A DNA stretch of 64,000 nt from the NCBI GenBank assembly GCA_965208065.1, contig OZ242313.1, positions 4,774,001 to 4,838,000 of the forward strand. The letters run 5' to 3'. Each line of letters starts with the position of its first letter. Position 1 is the first letter of the stretch. The notes below the pieces were generated by a model that was not told where the DNA came from, ran no database searches, and was given only the letters and a program-made list of their open reading frames with translations. The translations under genes were made by a program, and so were the position numbers. Source of the DNA: Bin103 sp002238925. Its GTDB lineage: Bacteria; Spirochaetota; Spirochaetia; SZUA-6; Bin103. Positions 1 through 7,893 of the stretch are shown piece by piece.

Positions 1-199
1 TGAAGGTGGTATGCGATTCCCGGCAGTACCAGCGCGCTATCTGCGTGCCCGCCGGTCGCTTGCGGGCATAGGTGCCGTGCCGCGCCAACGAGCATCCTCC
101 ACGCGGATGATTGGGGCACCGGTCGAGCCTTGCCTCGCGCCACCCTTCGGCGCTAACGTATTGCTCGCCGGTGTGCAACGTTTGGAACTGAAGCTGCAC
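1..199 (-). CDS. Partial protein with Cys/His-rich zinc-binding-like motif, runs off left edge
   Basis: The minus strand is open from a GTG at 199 to the window edge, about 66 codons, with an in-frame stop just upstream of that GTG. The product has an ordered set of Cys and His residues: CPNHPRGGC followed about 20 residues later by ARWYCRESHTTF. This spacing looks like a zinc finger. From memory, similar Cys-rich N-termini open proteins linked to mobile DNA, and the neighbouring IS remnants fit that, but I cannot name a family. The start is uncertain because no ribosome-binding site sits close to the GTG. The C-terminal part lies outside the window. Confidence 0.45.
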   Translation of the reverse strand, partial: MQLQFQTLHTGEQYVSAEGWREARLDRCPNHPRGGCSLARHGTYARKRPAGTQIARWYCRESHTTF

Positions 200-510
200 C
201 GGTCGTGGCCCGGCGGGCGGTCACCCGCGCGGGCCGTTTTCTCCTTACAGGTTGATCCCCCAAGGATACCCCAGCCAGCGACCAGCGACCTCTTGGGTCG
301 GCACCCTTCCGCTCCGCTTTATCCCCTCTTCCCGATCAATCCGTCAGCGGATCAATCTGACCAGAGCAAGTCCTTTTCTAACGACCTAATGTAGGATCCA
401 ACACCACCAAGCGAGTCCAACACAACCTGGGGCCTGATCCTCCGCTGACCGCGCCGTAGGTTGCGACAAACAACCGGGTCGCATGGCCCGCACGCCGAGG
501 AGACACCCCC

Positions 511-603
511 ATGAATGACGCCGAAGAGCAGGTGCGCCGCGAGGTGGCGCTGTTCCGCTACGGCTCGCGTGCCAGGTGGCGCATCATCTGCCGGCCGCCG
601 TAG
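511..603 (+). pseudogene. Truncated N-terminus of a DDE integrase-type transposase
   Basis: A GAGGAGA ribosome-binding site at 497-503 leads to ATG at 511 and a peptide opening MNDAEEQVRREVALFRYG. This resembles the conserved N-terminus of integrase-core (Mu/IS481-like) transposases, which begin with a few acidic residues, an amphipathic helix and ALFRFG or similar. After about 18 codons the similarity ends at roughly position 564, where minus-strand IS3 sequence begins. The frame then reads a short random tail to a stop at 601-603. The gene is therefore a 5' stump cut off by an IS3 element or by a later deletion. Family assignment is from motif memory only. Confidence 0.45.
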
Positions 604-1010
604 GGCGGATACTCCAGGTACACCTCGTCGATGCGGCATCAACGCCAGCGTCTCCGTACTCTCGCCCTTCGCTCGGTAGTACAAGGTCGACCGGTTCAGC
701 CCGACCAGTCGGCACTGCCGGCTCACGCTCAGTCTCTCGTGCTCCCGTTCGATCATCTCTCGTCGCTCGGCCCGGCTCAGCGCCCGAGCCCGCGTTAAAA
801 AATTCCCGCTCCACGGTCAACTCTCCGATCTTGGCATGCAGGCCGTGAATGGTGGCATCGTGCTCCTCCTGCCGCTGGCTCCTGTCCTGCGCTTGCCGCT
901 TCCAGTTGCTGATCTGGTTCGGATGTATTTCGTGCTTGGCCGTGATCGCCTGGATCGTGCGGTCTCCCCGCAGCGCCTCCATCACCACCTTGGCGCCCGT
1001 CCGCGCGCAC
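565..1010 (-). pseudogene. Degenerate IS3-family transposase (OrfA plus truncated OrfB)
   Basis: Reading leftwards, the OrfA part carries the HTH typical of IS3 OrfA (VMEALRGDRTIQAI, then HPNQISNWKRQ) and the coiled-coil ending LTVEREF. OrfB follows with MIEREHERLSVSRQCRLVGL and NRSTLYYRAKGES, the usual IS3 OrfB opening, then in another frame IDEVYLEYPPYGGRQMMRHL. The frame changes at a run of six T residues near 798-803 and again near 630, and OrfB ends abruptly near 565 without the DDE integrase core. The true OrfA start is also out of frame. It is a dead fragment with no terminal repeats that I can identify. Confidence 0.75.
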
Positions 1011-1066
1011 CATCCGGTTATACCCAGAGCTGCCCATGCCGGGGGAATACGGGCCCACGTTGAGTA

Positions 1067-1095
1067 TTGACACCGTAACTACTCGGCGGTACGTT
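1067..1095 (+). promoter_or_regulatory. Putative sigma-70 promoter of brnT
   Basis: TTGACA (1067-1072) is followed after 17 bp by TACGTT (1090-1095). The -35 is a perfect match; the -10 matches 3 of 6 including the key A2 and T6. The expected start point, about 1101-1103, coincides with the GTG of brnT, so the mRNA would be leaderless. Confidence 0.5.
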
Positions 1096-1102
1096 TGGCC
1101 GT

Positions 1103-1390
1103 GTGCGCTTTGAATGGGATGAGGGCAAGAATCGCGCGAACCAGCGCAAGCACGGCGTCTCATTCGACGATGCGTCAGAGGTCTTCGGCGACCCGTTGCA
1201 CCTGAGCTGGTTGGATGAGCGGTTCTCGGCCTTCGAGGAGCGCTGGGTGACGGTCGGCCAGACGAACACCGGCCTGACCTTGACGGTTGCCAATCTGTTC
1301 TTCGACGAGGACGGCGACGCAGTCATACAATTGATCAGTGCCCGGCTGGCGACCCCGAGGGAGAAGCGGCAATATGAAGAAACGATCTGA
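1103..1390 (+). CDS. brnT: BrnT family ribonuclease toxin
   Basis: This is a 95-residue protein of normal BrnT length. It shows the family landmarks: the N-terminal FEWDEGKNRANQRKHGVSF, a central region ending in VANLFFDEDGD, and the C-terminal block IQLISARLATPREKRQYEE. BrnT toxins are RelE-fold ribonucleases that inhibit translation and are neutralised by BrnA, with which they form an autorepressing complex. The gene starts with GTG (1101 or 1103) and has no ribosome-binding site, but a promoter sits about 7 bp upstream, suggesting a leaderless transcript. It overlaps the antitoxin gene by 17 nt. It lies immediately outside an IS3 remnant and appears intact. Confidence 0.85.
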   Translation: MRFEWDEGKNRANQRKHGVSFDDASEVFGDPLHLSWLDERFSAFEERWVTVGQTNTGLTLTVANLFFDEDGDAVIQLISARLATPREKRQYEETI

Positions 1391-1604
1391 TTGGGACAAC
1401 TACGAGCTCCCGGAGGAGTATGACTTCTCCGGCAAGGAGGCGGTGCGCGGACGCTTCTATTCACCGAGGAAGAAGTCGATCACGATCCGGCTGGACGATG
1501 ACGTCGTGGTCTATTTCCGAAAACTCGCAGGGATCAAGAAGGTGGGCTACCAGTCGCTGATCAACGCGGCACTCCGGGAACGGATGAATCAGCAGACTCG
1601 ATAG
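1374..1604 (+). CDS. brnA: BrnA family antitoxin
   Basis: The 76-residue product begins at ATG 1374, inside the end of brnT, with a GGGAG site about 10 nt upstream. It has an acidic N-terminal toxin-binding segment (SDWDNYELPEEYDFSGKE) and a C-terminal ribbon-helix-helix-like DNA-binding segment (SITIRLDDDVVVYFRKLA, then YQSLINAALRERM). This is the arrangement of BrnA, which neutralises BrnT and represses the operon. An open frame extends further upstream, but the ATG at 1374 gives the normal family length and the usual toxin-antitoxin overlap. Confidence 0.85.
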   Translation: MKKRSDWDNYELPEEYDFSGKEAVRGRFYSPRKKSITIRLDDDVVVYFRKLAGIKKVGYQSLINAALRERMNQQTR

Positions 1605-1707
1605 CGCCGAGCAGCCGCACCCGGCACTCGCGGGCACGGACGTTGCCGCTCCGTGTTGGCCGCCGGCACTCCCGCCAGCCGGCATTCCGCTGCCGTTCGT
1701 ACAACCC

Positions 1708-1866
1708 CTAAAACAACGTGGCCAAATCGCGGTCGTGGCCGCGGATGAACGCCGGGATGCGTTCGATCGGGGCGGCCGCGGCGACGGTGGTGCCGCCGGC
1801 GTGCACGCGGTCGCCGTTCCAGGCGTCGCTCCACTCCGCGCCCGCGGGCTTCGTCTCGGCGCATCA
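1708..1866 (-). pseudogene. Fragment resembling the C-terminus of a GH31 alpha-glucosidase
   Basis: In one minus-strand frame, between a TGA at about 1869 and a TAG at 1708-1710, the sequence reads AGAEWSDAWNGDRVHAGGTT and then APIERIPAFIR. This matches the pattern at the C-terminal beta-sandwich of glycoside hydrolase family 31 enzymes (W-D-W-x-G-x-x-x-x-G-G then AP-x-x-RIP-x-F-x-R). Only about 50 codons remain and no catalytic domain is present. It abuts, in a different frame, a transposase fragment to its right. I treat it as a stranded gene tail; the family call rests on motif similarity alone. Confidence 0.4.
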
Positions 1867-1874
1867 CTGGTCGC

Positions 1875-2086
1875 ACCGGCGACGGGAAGTGCCGGTGGAT
1901 GTAACGCCGCACCGTGGTTTCCGAGTATTTCACCCCGCGCTGCCGCAGCAGCTCGTGGATCACCAGGAAGCTGTAGCCTTCCTGGCGCCATGCGTCGATC
2001 TGGTTGCCGGACACCGGAAGCTCACGCGGCACGTAGCCCAGATCGATCAACCGACTGAGCGGACGACTCAGGTTGGTGACCGGCAT
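1875..2086 (-). pseudogene. N-terminal fragment of a DDE transposase (HTH region)
   Basis: The frame from ATG 2086 reads MPVTNLSRPLSRLIDLGYVP, then YSFLVIHELLRQRGVKYSET and TVRRYIHRHFP. The last two blocks look like the recognition helices of the winged HTH that precedes the integrase core in Mu/integrase-type transposases. After about 70 codons the protein becomes an Arg-rich shadow of the GH31-like fragment and no DDE core follows, so the gene is truncated. It may be the same kind of element as the stump at 511-603, but the two fragments do not overlap and lie on opposite strands. Confidence 0.45.
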
Positions 2087-2216
2087 TATGCTCCTTCGAC
2101 ATTATGTTATGCGAGCCGAATAGCGAAATTGAACCTGGGCAAGAGCGTTTCGGTACCGGCCGGTCGGCCGGTGCTGTACAGGGTGGGCGCGTTCGGGCTA
2201 CTGATAGCATGAGGTT

Positions 2217-3110
2217 GTGGCGAACGAAAGCAGGCAGGAAGCGCGCGTCAAACGCGCGAGCACGACGGCGATTCTGGCGGCGGCGATCCGCGCCGGTCAC
2301 TTGCGCTGGCACCAGGACCCGATTGTGTCGGACACCTACGCAATCCACCTGATCACGCCGTTCTGGCGGCTGGTGGCCAACAACTGGGCATTGTACCGGG
2401 TAATCGTCCACCGGCTGATGCGGGCGTTGATGCCGGTCCACACCGAGAACATCCTGCGCCTCCGCTACGCCGAGGACCAGTTGCGCGACGCGGTGGCCGC
2501 CGGCGCCCGGCAGTATGTCATTCTCGGCGCCGGCCTCGATTCGTTCTGCCTGCGGCAGGGTGAGTTCGCCGACCAGTTGCGCGTGTTCGAGGTGGACCAT
2601 CCGGCGTCGCAGAACATGAAGCGCGACAAGCTGCTCAGGATCAGCGACCATCTGCCGCCCAACCTCGTGTTCACGCCGGTGGATTTCGAGACCGACCGGC
2701 TCGACGAAGCGCTGACCAAGGCCGGATTCGATACCGCTGCCCCGGCGTTCTTCTCCTGGCTCGGTACCAGCTACTACCTGACGCGCGACGCCGTTCGCGA
2801 CACGCTCGACCGCATTGCGGCGATAGCGGCGCCGGGCACCAGGATCGCCCTCGATTACAAGTATCCGCGCCACCTGGTGCCCCCCGACGGCCTGTTGTTC
2901 GCCGACAAGCTCGACCAGTTCGTGGCCAAGCGCGGCGAGCCGATGCTGTCGATGTACACGCCGGACGAGTTGAACGCCGAGATGCGCCGCGCCGGGTTTA
3001 CCAATCTCGATCACGTGTCGCCCGAACAGCAGGCGCAGCGCTACCTGAAGGGCCGCGACGACATGGCCCCGCCGGCGGCGAACTTCGCGTTCGCGCTGTT
3101 CGCCGCTTAG
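2217..3110 (+). CDS. Class I SAM-dependent methyltransferase, PPM1/LCMT (TIGR00027-like) family
   Basis: The 297-residue protein carries the SAM-binding glycine loop as YVILGAGLDSFCLR near residue 100 and the following acidic residue in FEVDHPASQ near 132, both characteristic of the leucine carboxyl methyltransferase-like family (PF04072). A second conserved block, FFSWLGTSYYLT, lies near residue 180, and YTPDELNAEMRRAGF near 250. Bacterial members act on polyketides, O-sites or unknown substrates, so the substrate cannot be stated. Translation probably starts at the GTG at 2217; no strong ribosome-binding site is visible. It is separated by 48 bp from the sugar kinase downstream, with no functional link evident. 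Confidence 0.75.
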   Translation: MANESRQEARVKRASTTAILAAAIRAGHLRWHQDPIVSDTYAIHLITPFWRLVANNWALYRVIVHRLMRALMPVHTENILRLRYAEDQLRDAVAAGARQYVILGAGLDSFCLRQGEFADQLRVFEVDHPASQNMKRDKLLRISDHLPPNLVFTPVDFETDRLDEALTKAGFDTAAPAFFSWLGTSYYLTRDAVRDTLDRIAAIAAPGTRIALDYKYPRHLVPPDGLLFADKLDQFVAKRGEPMLSMYTPDELNAEMRRAGFTNLDHVSPEQQAQRYLKGRDDMAPPAANFAFALFAA

Positions 3111-3158
3111 GAGCGTGGGCAAGACGGGACGCCGCCCGGCGGCGGCTGCGGGGCGATA

Positions 3159-4214
3159 GTGGCGGCTCGCCCCGGTGGCACCGGCAGCGGGCGCATCTGC
3201 AGCGCCGTCGGCGCCCGTTCCGGTCTGGTGGGCAATCCGTCCGACCTGTTCGGCGGCAAGGTGATCTCCCTGCTGTTCGACGCGTTCTCGGCGCGCGTGA
3301 CGCTGTACGAGTCCGAGCGCGTCACGGTGGTGCCCAATGCCCGCGACACTACCAGCTTCCCGGACGTGGCCGCACTCGCCCGCTACCGCCACCAATACGG
3401 CTACTACGGCGGCATCCGCCTGATCGAGGCCCTGCTGGTCCGCTTCCACCACTGCTGCGAGGAGCGCGGCATCACGCTGCCGCGGCGCAACTTCACCATC
3501 GAGTACCACTCCGACATCCCGTTCGGGGTCGGGCTCGGCGGCTCCTCGGCAATCATCACCGCCGTGTTCAAGGCGCTGATGCAGTTCTACGAGCTCACCG
3601 AGCGCGACATCCCGAAGCCGGAGCAGCCCAACATCATCCTGGAGGCGGAGACCATCGAGCTCGGCATCAGCGCCGGGCCGCAGGATCGCGTTGTGGCGGT
3701 GTACGGCGGCGTGGTGGCGATGGACTTTACCCCCGCCGCGTACGCGCGCAACGGCGGCCGCCACGGCGACTACCAGTACCTCCCCGCGCACCTGCTGCCG
3801 CCGCTGTTCATCGCCTGGCACGAGGGCCTGTCCAAGTCGTCCGGGACGATTCACAACGTGATGCGCTACCGGGCGGAGGTGGAGCACGACGCCGCCATTG
3901 CAGAGGCAATGGCAGCCAAGGCGGCGCTGGTCGACGAGGCGCTCGCGGCGCTGCGCGGTGGCGACCCCGCCCGCCTCGGCCCGATCATGGACCGCGACTT
4001 CGACCTGCGCCGCTCGGTGTACGACCTGCCCCCGGAGCAGGTGCGCATGATCGCCATCGCCCGCGAGCAGGGCGCCCATGCCAAGTTCGCCGGCTCCGGC
4101 GGCGCCGCGATCGGCACCTGCGAGGACGCCGCCCACCTGGAGCGGATCGGCAGCGCATACCGCGCCGAAGGATTCGCCATCGTCCCTGTCCGCGTCAGCG
4201 AGCCTGCGTCCTGA
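3159..4214 (+). CDS. GHMP family sugar kinase (glucuronokinase-like)
   Basis: The 351-residue protein has all three GHMP kinase motifs: an N-terminal substrate loop (GLVGNPSDLFGGKVIS, residues about 22-37), the ATP-binding loop PFGVGLGGSSAI near residue 120, and the C-terminal KFAGSGGAAIG near 308. The NPSD-x-GGK form of motif 1 is reminiscent of glucuronokinase and arabinokinase-like enzymes that phosphorylate a sugar at C1. It starts at GTG 3159. Its stop overlaps the apparent CTG start of the nucleotidyltransferase downstream, so the two are likely translationally coupled. Together they would convert a free sugar to a sugar-1-phosphate and then to an NDP-sugar. The actual sugar is unknown. 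Confidence 0.75.
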   Translation: MAARPGGTGSGRICSAVGARSGLVGNPSDLFGGKVISLLFDAFSARVTLYESERVTVVPNARDTTSFPDVAALARYRHQYGYYGGIRLIEALLVRFHHCCEERGITLPRRNFTIEYHSDIPFGVGLGGSSAIITAVFKALMQFYELTERDIPKPEQPNIILEAETIELGISAGPQDRVVAVYGGVVAMDFTPAAYARNGGRHGDYQYLPAHLLPPLFIAWHEGLSKSSGTIHNVMRYRAEVEHDAAIAEAMAAKAALVDEALAALRGGDPARLGPIMDRDFDLRRSVYDLPPEQVRMIAIAREQGAHAKFAGSGGAAIGTCEDAAHLERIGSAYRAEGFAIVPVRVSEPAS

Positions 4215-4957
4215 CCGCGGTCCTGCTCGCCGCCGGCTACGGTACCCGCGTACGCGCCCTGTTCCCGGATACCCCGAAGGCGCTGATCCCGGTCGGCGGC
4301 CGCCCCCTGCTCGACCACCTGCTGGCCAACATCGCCCGCTCCGGCGCCGTCGAAGCCGCCGCGCTGGTCACCAACGACCTGTTCCTGGCCGCCTTCGAGC
4401 GCCATCTCGCAGACCACGAGCCGCCGCTGCCGGTGCGCCTGCTCAGCGACCGCACGTCCCACGAGCGGCAGCGGCTCGGTGCGCTCGGCGACCTGGCACT
4501 GGCCCTCGACCGCCTCGCGTGCACGGACACGGTGCTGGTCGCCGCCACCGACAAGCTGCTGGCCTTCGAACTGACCGAGCCGCTCGCCTTCGCCCGCCGG
4601 CGCGCCGCCGCCGTCAACCTGTGCGTGCAGATGCCGGACCGCTCCCACATCGCCGGCCGGCACGGCTGCGTCCTGCTCGACGACACCAGCCGCATCGTCG
4701 ACTTCGAGGAAAAACCCGCGCAGCCTCGCTCCGACTTGGCCAGCCTGGCCCTCTACGTGCTCCCGCCCGCGGCGCACTCCCTGCTGCGCGACTACCTGGC
4801 CGGCGGCGGCAACCCCGACGCCCCCGGCCACTTCCTGGCCTGGCTGGTCCAGCGCGCCCCCGTCTACGGCTACATCGCCGGCGGCCCCAGCTACGACGTA
4901 GGCACCCCCGAAACCTACGCCGCCGCCAACCACGCCTACACCCGCCGCCCTATCTGA
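4211..4957 (+). CDS. Sugar-1-phosphate nucleotidyltransferase, apparent CTG start
   Basis: The frame reads LLAAGYGTRVRALFPDTPKA then LIPVGGRPLLDHLL, the classic NTP_transferase signature (L-A-A-G-x-G-T-R ... P-K-x-L-x-P-V-G). Later it has FEEKP near residue 172 and YDVGTPETYAAAN near the end, also typical. The product is 248 residues. There is no ATG, GTG or TTG between the signature and the stop of the kinase gene. The only placement that keeps the signature intact is CTG at 4211, giving a CTGA overlap with the kinase stop codon at 4212-4214, like a normal ATGA junction. A GTG at 4433 would delete the nucleotide-binding loop. It probably forms an NDP-sugar from the kinase product. Confidence 0.75.
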   Translation: MTAVLLAAGYGTRVRALFPDTPKALIPVGGRPLLDHLLANIARSGAVEAAALVTNDLFLAAFERHLADHEPPLPVRLLSDRTSHERQRLGALGDLALALDRLACTDTVLVAATDKLLAFELTEPLAFARRRAAAVNLCVQMPDRSHIAGRHGCVLLDDTSRIVDFEEKPAQPRSDLASLALYVLPPAAHSLLRDYLAGGGNPDAPGHFLAWLVQRAPVYGYIAGGPSYDVGTPETYAAANHAYTRRPI

Positions 4958-5000
4958 CGGTGCTCATGCGGTACGGCGCACCACGGCTGAGGGGCGGGCG

Positions 5001-5867
5001 TTACGGCTGCGCGCCGGTCGGGCGCTGTACGGCGGGGGGTAGCGGCCAGCCGGGGCCGAGGGCCAGGAAGGGCGGGTTGTGGAGGTCGTGCTTGTTGTAG
5101 CGCAGGGGGCGGCCGGTGCGTGCCTGCACGATGCGGCCGCCGACGGTGCGCAGCAGGGCGTCGCCGGCCGCGGTGTCCCACTCCATGGTGGGGCCGAAGC
5201 GCGGGTAGTAGTCCGCCTCCCCCGCCGCCACCATGCCCAGCTTGATGGCGCTGGACAGGCGCCGGATGGTCAGTCCGCCGTGGGCGGCGCGCAGCCGGCC
5301 GACCAGGCGCTCGGTGTTGGCGGCAAAGTGGCTGGTGCTGGCCACCACCACCGGCACCTCCCGGGCCGGGCGCACTCCCCCATCCAGCCGGCTTCCCGCA
5401 CCCGCCGTCAGCGCCGCCCGCCGCGCGCCGTCCAACAGGTATGCGCCCCAGCCCACGGCGCCGTAGTAGAGCCGGTCGCTCACCGGCGCGTAGATCACCC
5501 CCAGCCAGGGCACGCCCGCCTCGGACAGCGCCACGTTCACCGAGAAATCGTCGCCGCCGCGGATGTACTCCTTGGTGCCGTCGAGCGGGTCCACCAGCCA
5601 CAGCCGCCGCCACGCTCTCCGTTCCGCGGCCGGCGCAATGCGGCCCTCCTCGCTCACCACCGGGATTTCCGGCGCCGACGCAACCAGCACCTCTTCCAGG
5701 GCAACCTGCGCCGCCTCGTCCGCCTGCGTCACCGGCGTGTCGTCTGCCTTGCGGCGCACGGTCAGCGCTCCGCTCCGGTGCCGCAGCACCACCTCGCCGC
5801 CACGCACCGCCGCCCGCATCGCACACTCCAGGAGTTGAACCGTGCCGTCCCCCACAAGCCCCACCAT
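5001..5867 (-). CDS. cysQ: CysQ-like 3'(2'),5'-bisphosphate nucleotidase / inositol monophosphatase family
   Basis: The protein has the metal-binding motifs of the inositol monophosphatase superfamily in order: PVTQADEAAQ, VVSEEGR, LVDPLDGTKEYI (the D-P-x-D-G-T signature) and WDTAAGDALL near the C-terminus. The DGTKEYI wording and the order fit CysQ, which removes the 3'-phosphate from PAP or PAPS made in sulfur metabolism. From ATG 5867 the product is 288 residues, slightly longer than typical CysQ; an ATG at 5921 would add 18 residues. Neither has a good ribosome-binding site. It is convergent with the nucleotidyltransferase, 43 bp away. A sugar-phosphate phosphatase role is an alternative. 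Confidence 0.8.
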   Translation of the reverse strand: MVGLVGDGTVQLLECAMRAAVRGGEVVLRHRSGALTVRRKADDTPVTQADEAAQVALEEVLVASAPEIPVVSEEGRIAPAAERRAWRRLWLVDPLDGTKEYIRGGDDFSVNVALSEAGVPWLGVIYAPVSDRLYYGAVGWGAYLLDGARRAALTAGAGSRLDGGVRPAREVPVVVASTSHFAANTERLVGRLRAAHGGLTIRRLSSAIKLGMVAAGEADYYPRFGPTMEWDTAAGDALLRTVGGRIVQARTGRPLRYNKHDLHNPPFLALGPGWPLPPAVQRPTGAQP

Positions 5868-5995
5868 ATCCGTTTGCACCACCCGCCGCGACCCTCCGAC
5901 CCTCACGCGCAGCACCCGCATGGCAGTCCACGGAAGTCTGGCGCCCGCAAGCCTTCCTGAGACGGCCCGGAGCGTAGCACGGCCCGAGGTGGGCG

Positions 5996-6024
5996 TAGAC
6001 GGGGGCGGGGTATGTGCGTAGCAT
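5996..6024 (+). promoter_or_regulatory. Putative promoter of glmS
   Basis: TAGACG (5996-6001), 17 bp, TAGCAT (6019-6024): 4 of 6 matches in each box. The predicted start point is near 6031, ten bases before the glmS ATG. No glmS ribozyme-like leader is possible in the remaining leader. Confidence 0.35.
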
Positions 6025-6040
6025 TGGGGCGGGGGGGACC

Positions 6041-7891
6041 ATGTGCGGGATTGTGGGATACGTCGGGCCACGGCCGGCGGCGGAGCTGCTGGTAACCGGG
6101 CTGCGGCGCCTGGAATACCGGGGCTATGATTCGGCGGGGATTGCGACCCTCGACAGCGACCGCGTGCTGCACCGGCACCGCACGGTGGGCGAGGTGGACA
6201 ACCTGGCGCGCAAGTTGGCCGCCGAACGTGCCCCGGGCACTACCGGCATTGCGCACACCCGGTGGGCGACGCACGGCGCCCCCACGCAGCGCAACGCCCA
6301 CCCCCACTTCGATGCCAGCGGCACCATCGCCGTGGTGCACAACGGCATAATCGAGAACTATCGGTCGATTCGCGCCTTCCTCACCGAGCAGGGCATCGAG
6401 CCGGCCAGCGAGACCGACACCGAGGCGCTCGCCCAGCTCATCGGCTACCTCTACCACGACGGCGGCAACGGCGAGTCCGGCAACCTGCTCGCTTCCGTGC
6501 GGCGCGCCCTGCACGACGTGCGCGGCACCTTCGGCCTGCTGGTAATAAGCCGTGACCACCCCGATCAGCTCATCGCCGCCCGCCGCGGCAGCCCGGTCCT
6601 GGTCGGGGTCGGCGACGGCGAGCACGTGGTGGCCTCCGACGGCGCGGCGGTAATCGAACACACCCGGCAGGTGGTCTACCTGGACGACAACGAGTTGGCG
6701 CTGCTCACCCGCGACGGCCTGCGCGCCTCCACCATCGACGACATCCCGCTGAGCAAGAGCGTAAGCACCCTCGAGGTACGGCTGCAGGAGATCGAGCTCG
6801 ACGGCCACCGCCACCACATGAGCAAGGAGATCCACGAGCAGCCGGCGGCGCTGCGCAACACGCTGCGCGGGCGCATTGACCAGAACGAGGGCACGGTGGT
6901 GCTGGGTGGACTGGCGGACCGCGAGCGCGAACTGGCCCGCTACCAGCGCGTGATCCTGACCGGCTGCGGCACCGCCTGGCACGCCGGGCTGATCGGCGAA
7001 TACCTGTTCGAGGAGCTGGCGCGGGTGCCGGCCGAGGTGGAGTACGCCAGCGAACTGCGCTACCGCAACCCGGTGATCCAGCGCAACACGCTCGGCATCG
7101 TGCTCAGCCAGTCGGGCGAGACCGCCGATTCGGTGGCCGCCCTGCGCGAACTGCAGCTCAAGGGCGCCACCACCCTGGGCATTGTCAACGTGGTGGGATC
7201 GAGCATCGCGCGCGAAACCGATTCCGGTGTGTACCTGCACGTCGGTCCCGAGATCGGCGTGGCCAGCACCAAGGCGTTCACCGGCCAGGTTGCCGTGCTT
7301 GCGCTGCTGGCAATCAACATGGGCCGCCGCCGCCACCTGTCCCCCGAGCGCACCGCCGGTCTGCTGCGCCAGTTGGACGAAATCCCGGCCAAGATCGAGC
7401 GCATCCTGGCCATGGCGGATGCCATCCGCGATCTCACCGAACGCTACGTGGAGCGCGAGAACTGGCTCTACCTGGGCCGCGGCGTGAATTACCCGGTGGC
7501 CCTGGAAGGGGCGCTCAAGCTGAAGGAGATCAGCTACATCCACGCCGAGGGGCTGCCCGCCGCGGAGATGAAGCACGGGCCGATCGCCCTGATCGACCGC
7601 GGCATGCCGGTGGTGGTGGTGGCGCCGCGCGATCACACCTACGACAAGGTGGTGGCGAACATCGAGGAGGTGAAGGGGCGCGCCGGCAGTATTATCGCCA
7701 TCGCCACCGAGGGCGACCGCCACCTGGCGGAACTGGCCGACGCGATCATCTACGTGCCCAAGACTCACCCCCTGCTGTCGCCGCTGGTCACCACCATCCC
7801 GCTGCAGCTCATGGCCTACTACGCGGCGCTCGCGCGCGGCCACAACGTCGACCGCCCGCGCAACCTCGCCAAGAGCGTTACCGTCGAGTGA
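6041..7891 (+). CDS. glmS: Glutamine--fructose-6-phosphate aminotransferase (isomerizing)
   Basis: The enzyme makes glucosamine-6-phosphate from fructose-6-phosphate and glutamine, the first step toward UDP-GlcNAc for peptidoglycan and glycolipids. The start is fixed at ATG 6041 because the catalytic cysteine must be residue 2 after Met removal (MCGIVGYVG), although the frame is open for nine more codons upstream. The glutaminase domain occupies about residues 2-230 with HTRWATHG and HNGIIENY. The two SIS isomerase domains follow: LTGCGTAWHAG near 305, SQSGETADS near 355, and GRGVNYPVALEGALKLKEIS near 485. It ends in the conserved LAKSVTVE. At 616 residues it is full length. A tract of G residues before the ATG can act as ribosome-binding site. 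Confidence 0.97.
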   Translation: MCGIVGYVGPRPAAELLVTGLRRLEYRGYDSAGIATLDSDRVLHRHRTVGEVDNLARKLAAERAPGTTGIAHTRWATHGAPTQRNAHPHFDASGTIAVVHNGIIENYRSIRAFLTEQGIEPASETDTEALAQLIGYLYHDGGNGESGNLLASVRRALHDVRGTFGLLVISRDHPDQLIAARRGSPVLVGVGDGEHVVASDGAAVIEHTRQVVYLDDNELALLTRDGLRASTIDDIPLSKSVSTLEVRLQEIELDGHRHHMSKEIHEQPAALRNTLRGRIDQNEGTVVLGGLADRERELARYQRVILTGCGTAWHAGLIGEYLFEELARVPAEVEYASELRYRNPVIQRNTLGIVLSQSGETADSVAALRELQLKGATTLGIVNVVGSSIARETDSGVYLHVGPEIGVASTKAFTGQVAVLALLAINMGRRRHLSPERTAGLLRQLDEIPAKIERILAMADAIRDLTERYVERENWLYLGRGVNYPVALEGALKLKEISYIHAEGLPAAEMKHGPIALIDRGMPVVVVAPRDHTYDKVVANIEEVKGRAGSIIAIATEGDRHLAELADAIIYVPKTHPLLSPLVTTIPLQLMAYYAALARGHNVDRPRNLAKSVTVE

Positions 7892-7893
7892 AC

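Noticed and set aside
11..394. A plus-strand 127-codon frame at the left edge.
   Set aside because: The opposite strand carries the ordered Cys/His motif; the plus-strand product is low-complexity with no motif.
352..756. An intact IS3 OrfB from the minus-strand frame.
   Set aside because: Only the first 40 codons match OrfB; the rest is out of frame or belongs to another element.
2022..4136. A 704-codon open frame on the minus strand opposite the methyltransferase and kinase genes.
   Set aside because: It is antisense to two genes with clear motifs, its composition is Val/Gln/Arg/His-rich without any domain, and long antisense frames are expected at this GC content.
6001..6040. glmS ribozyme or riboswitch before glmS.
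   Set aside because: The leader after the predicted start is only about ten bases, and no glmS core sequence is seen.
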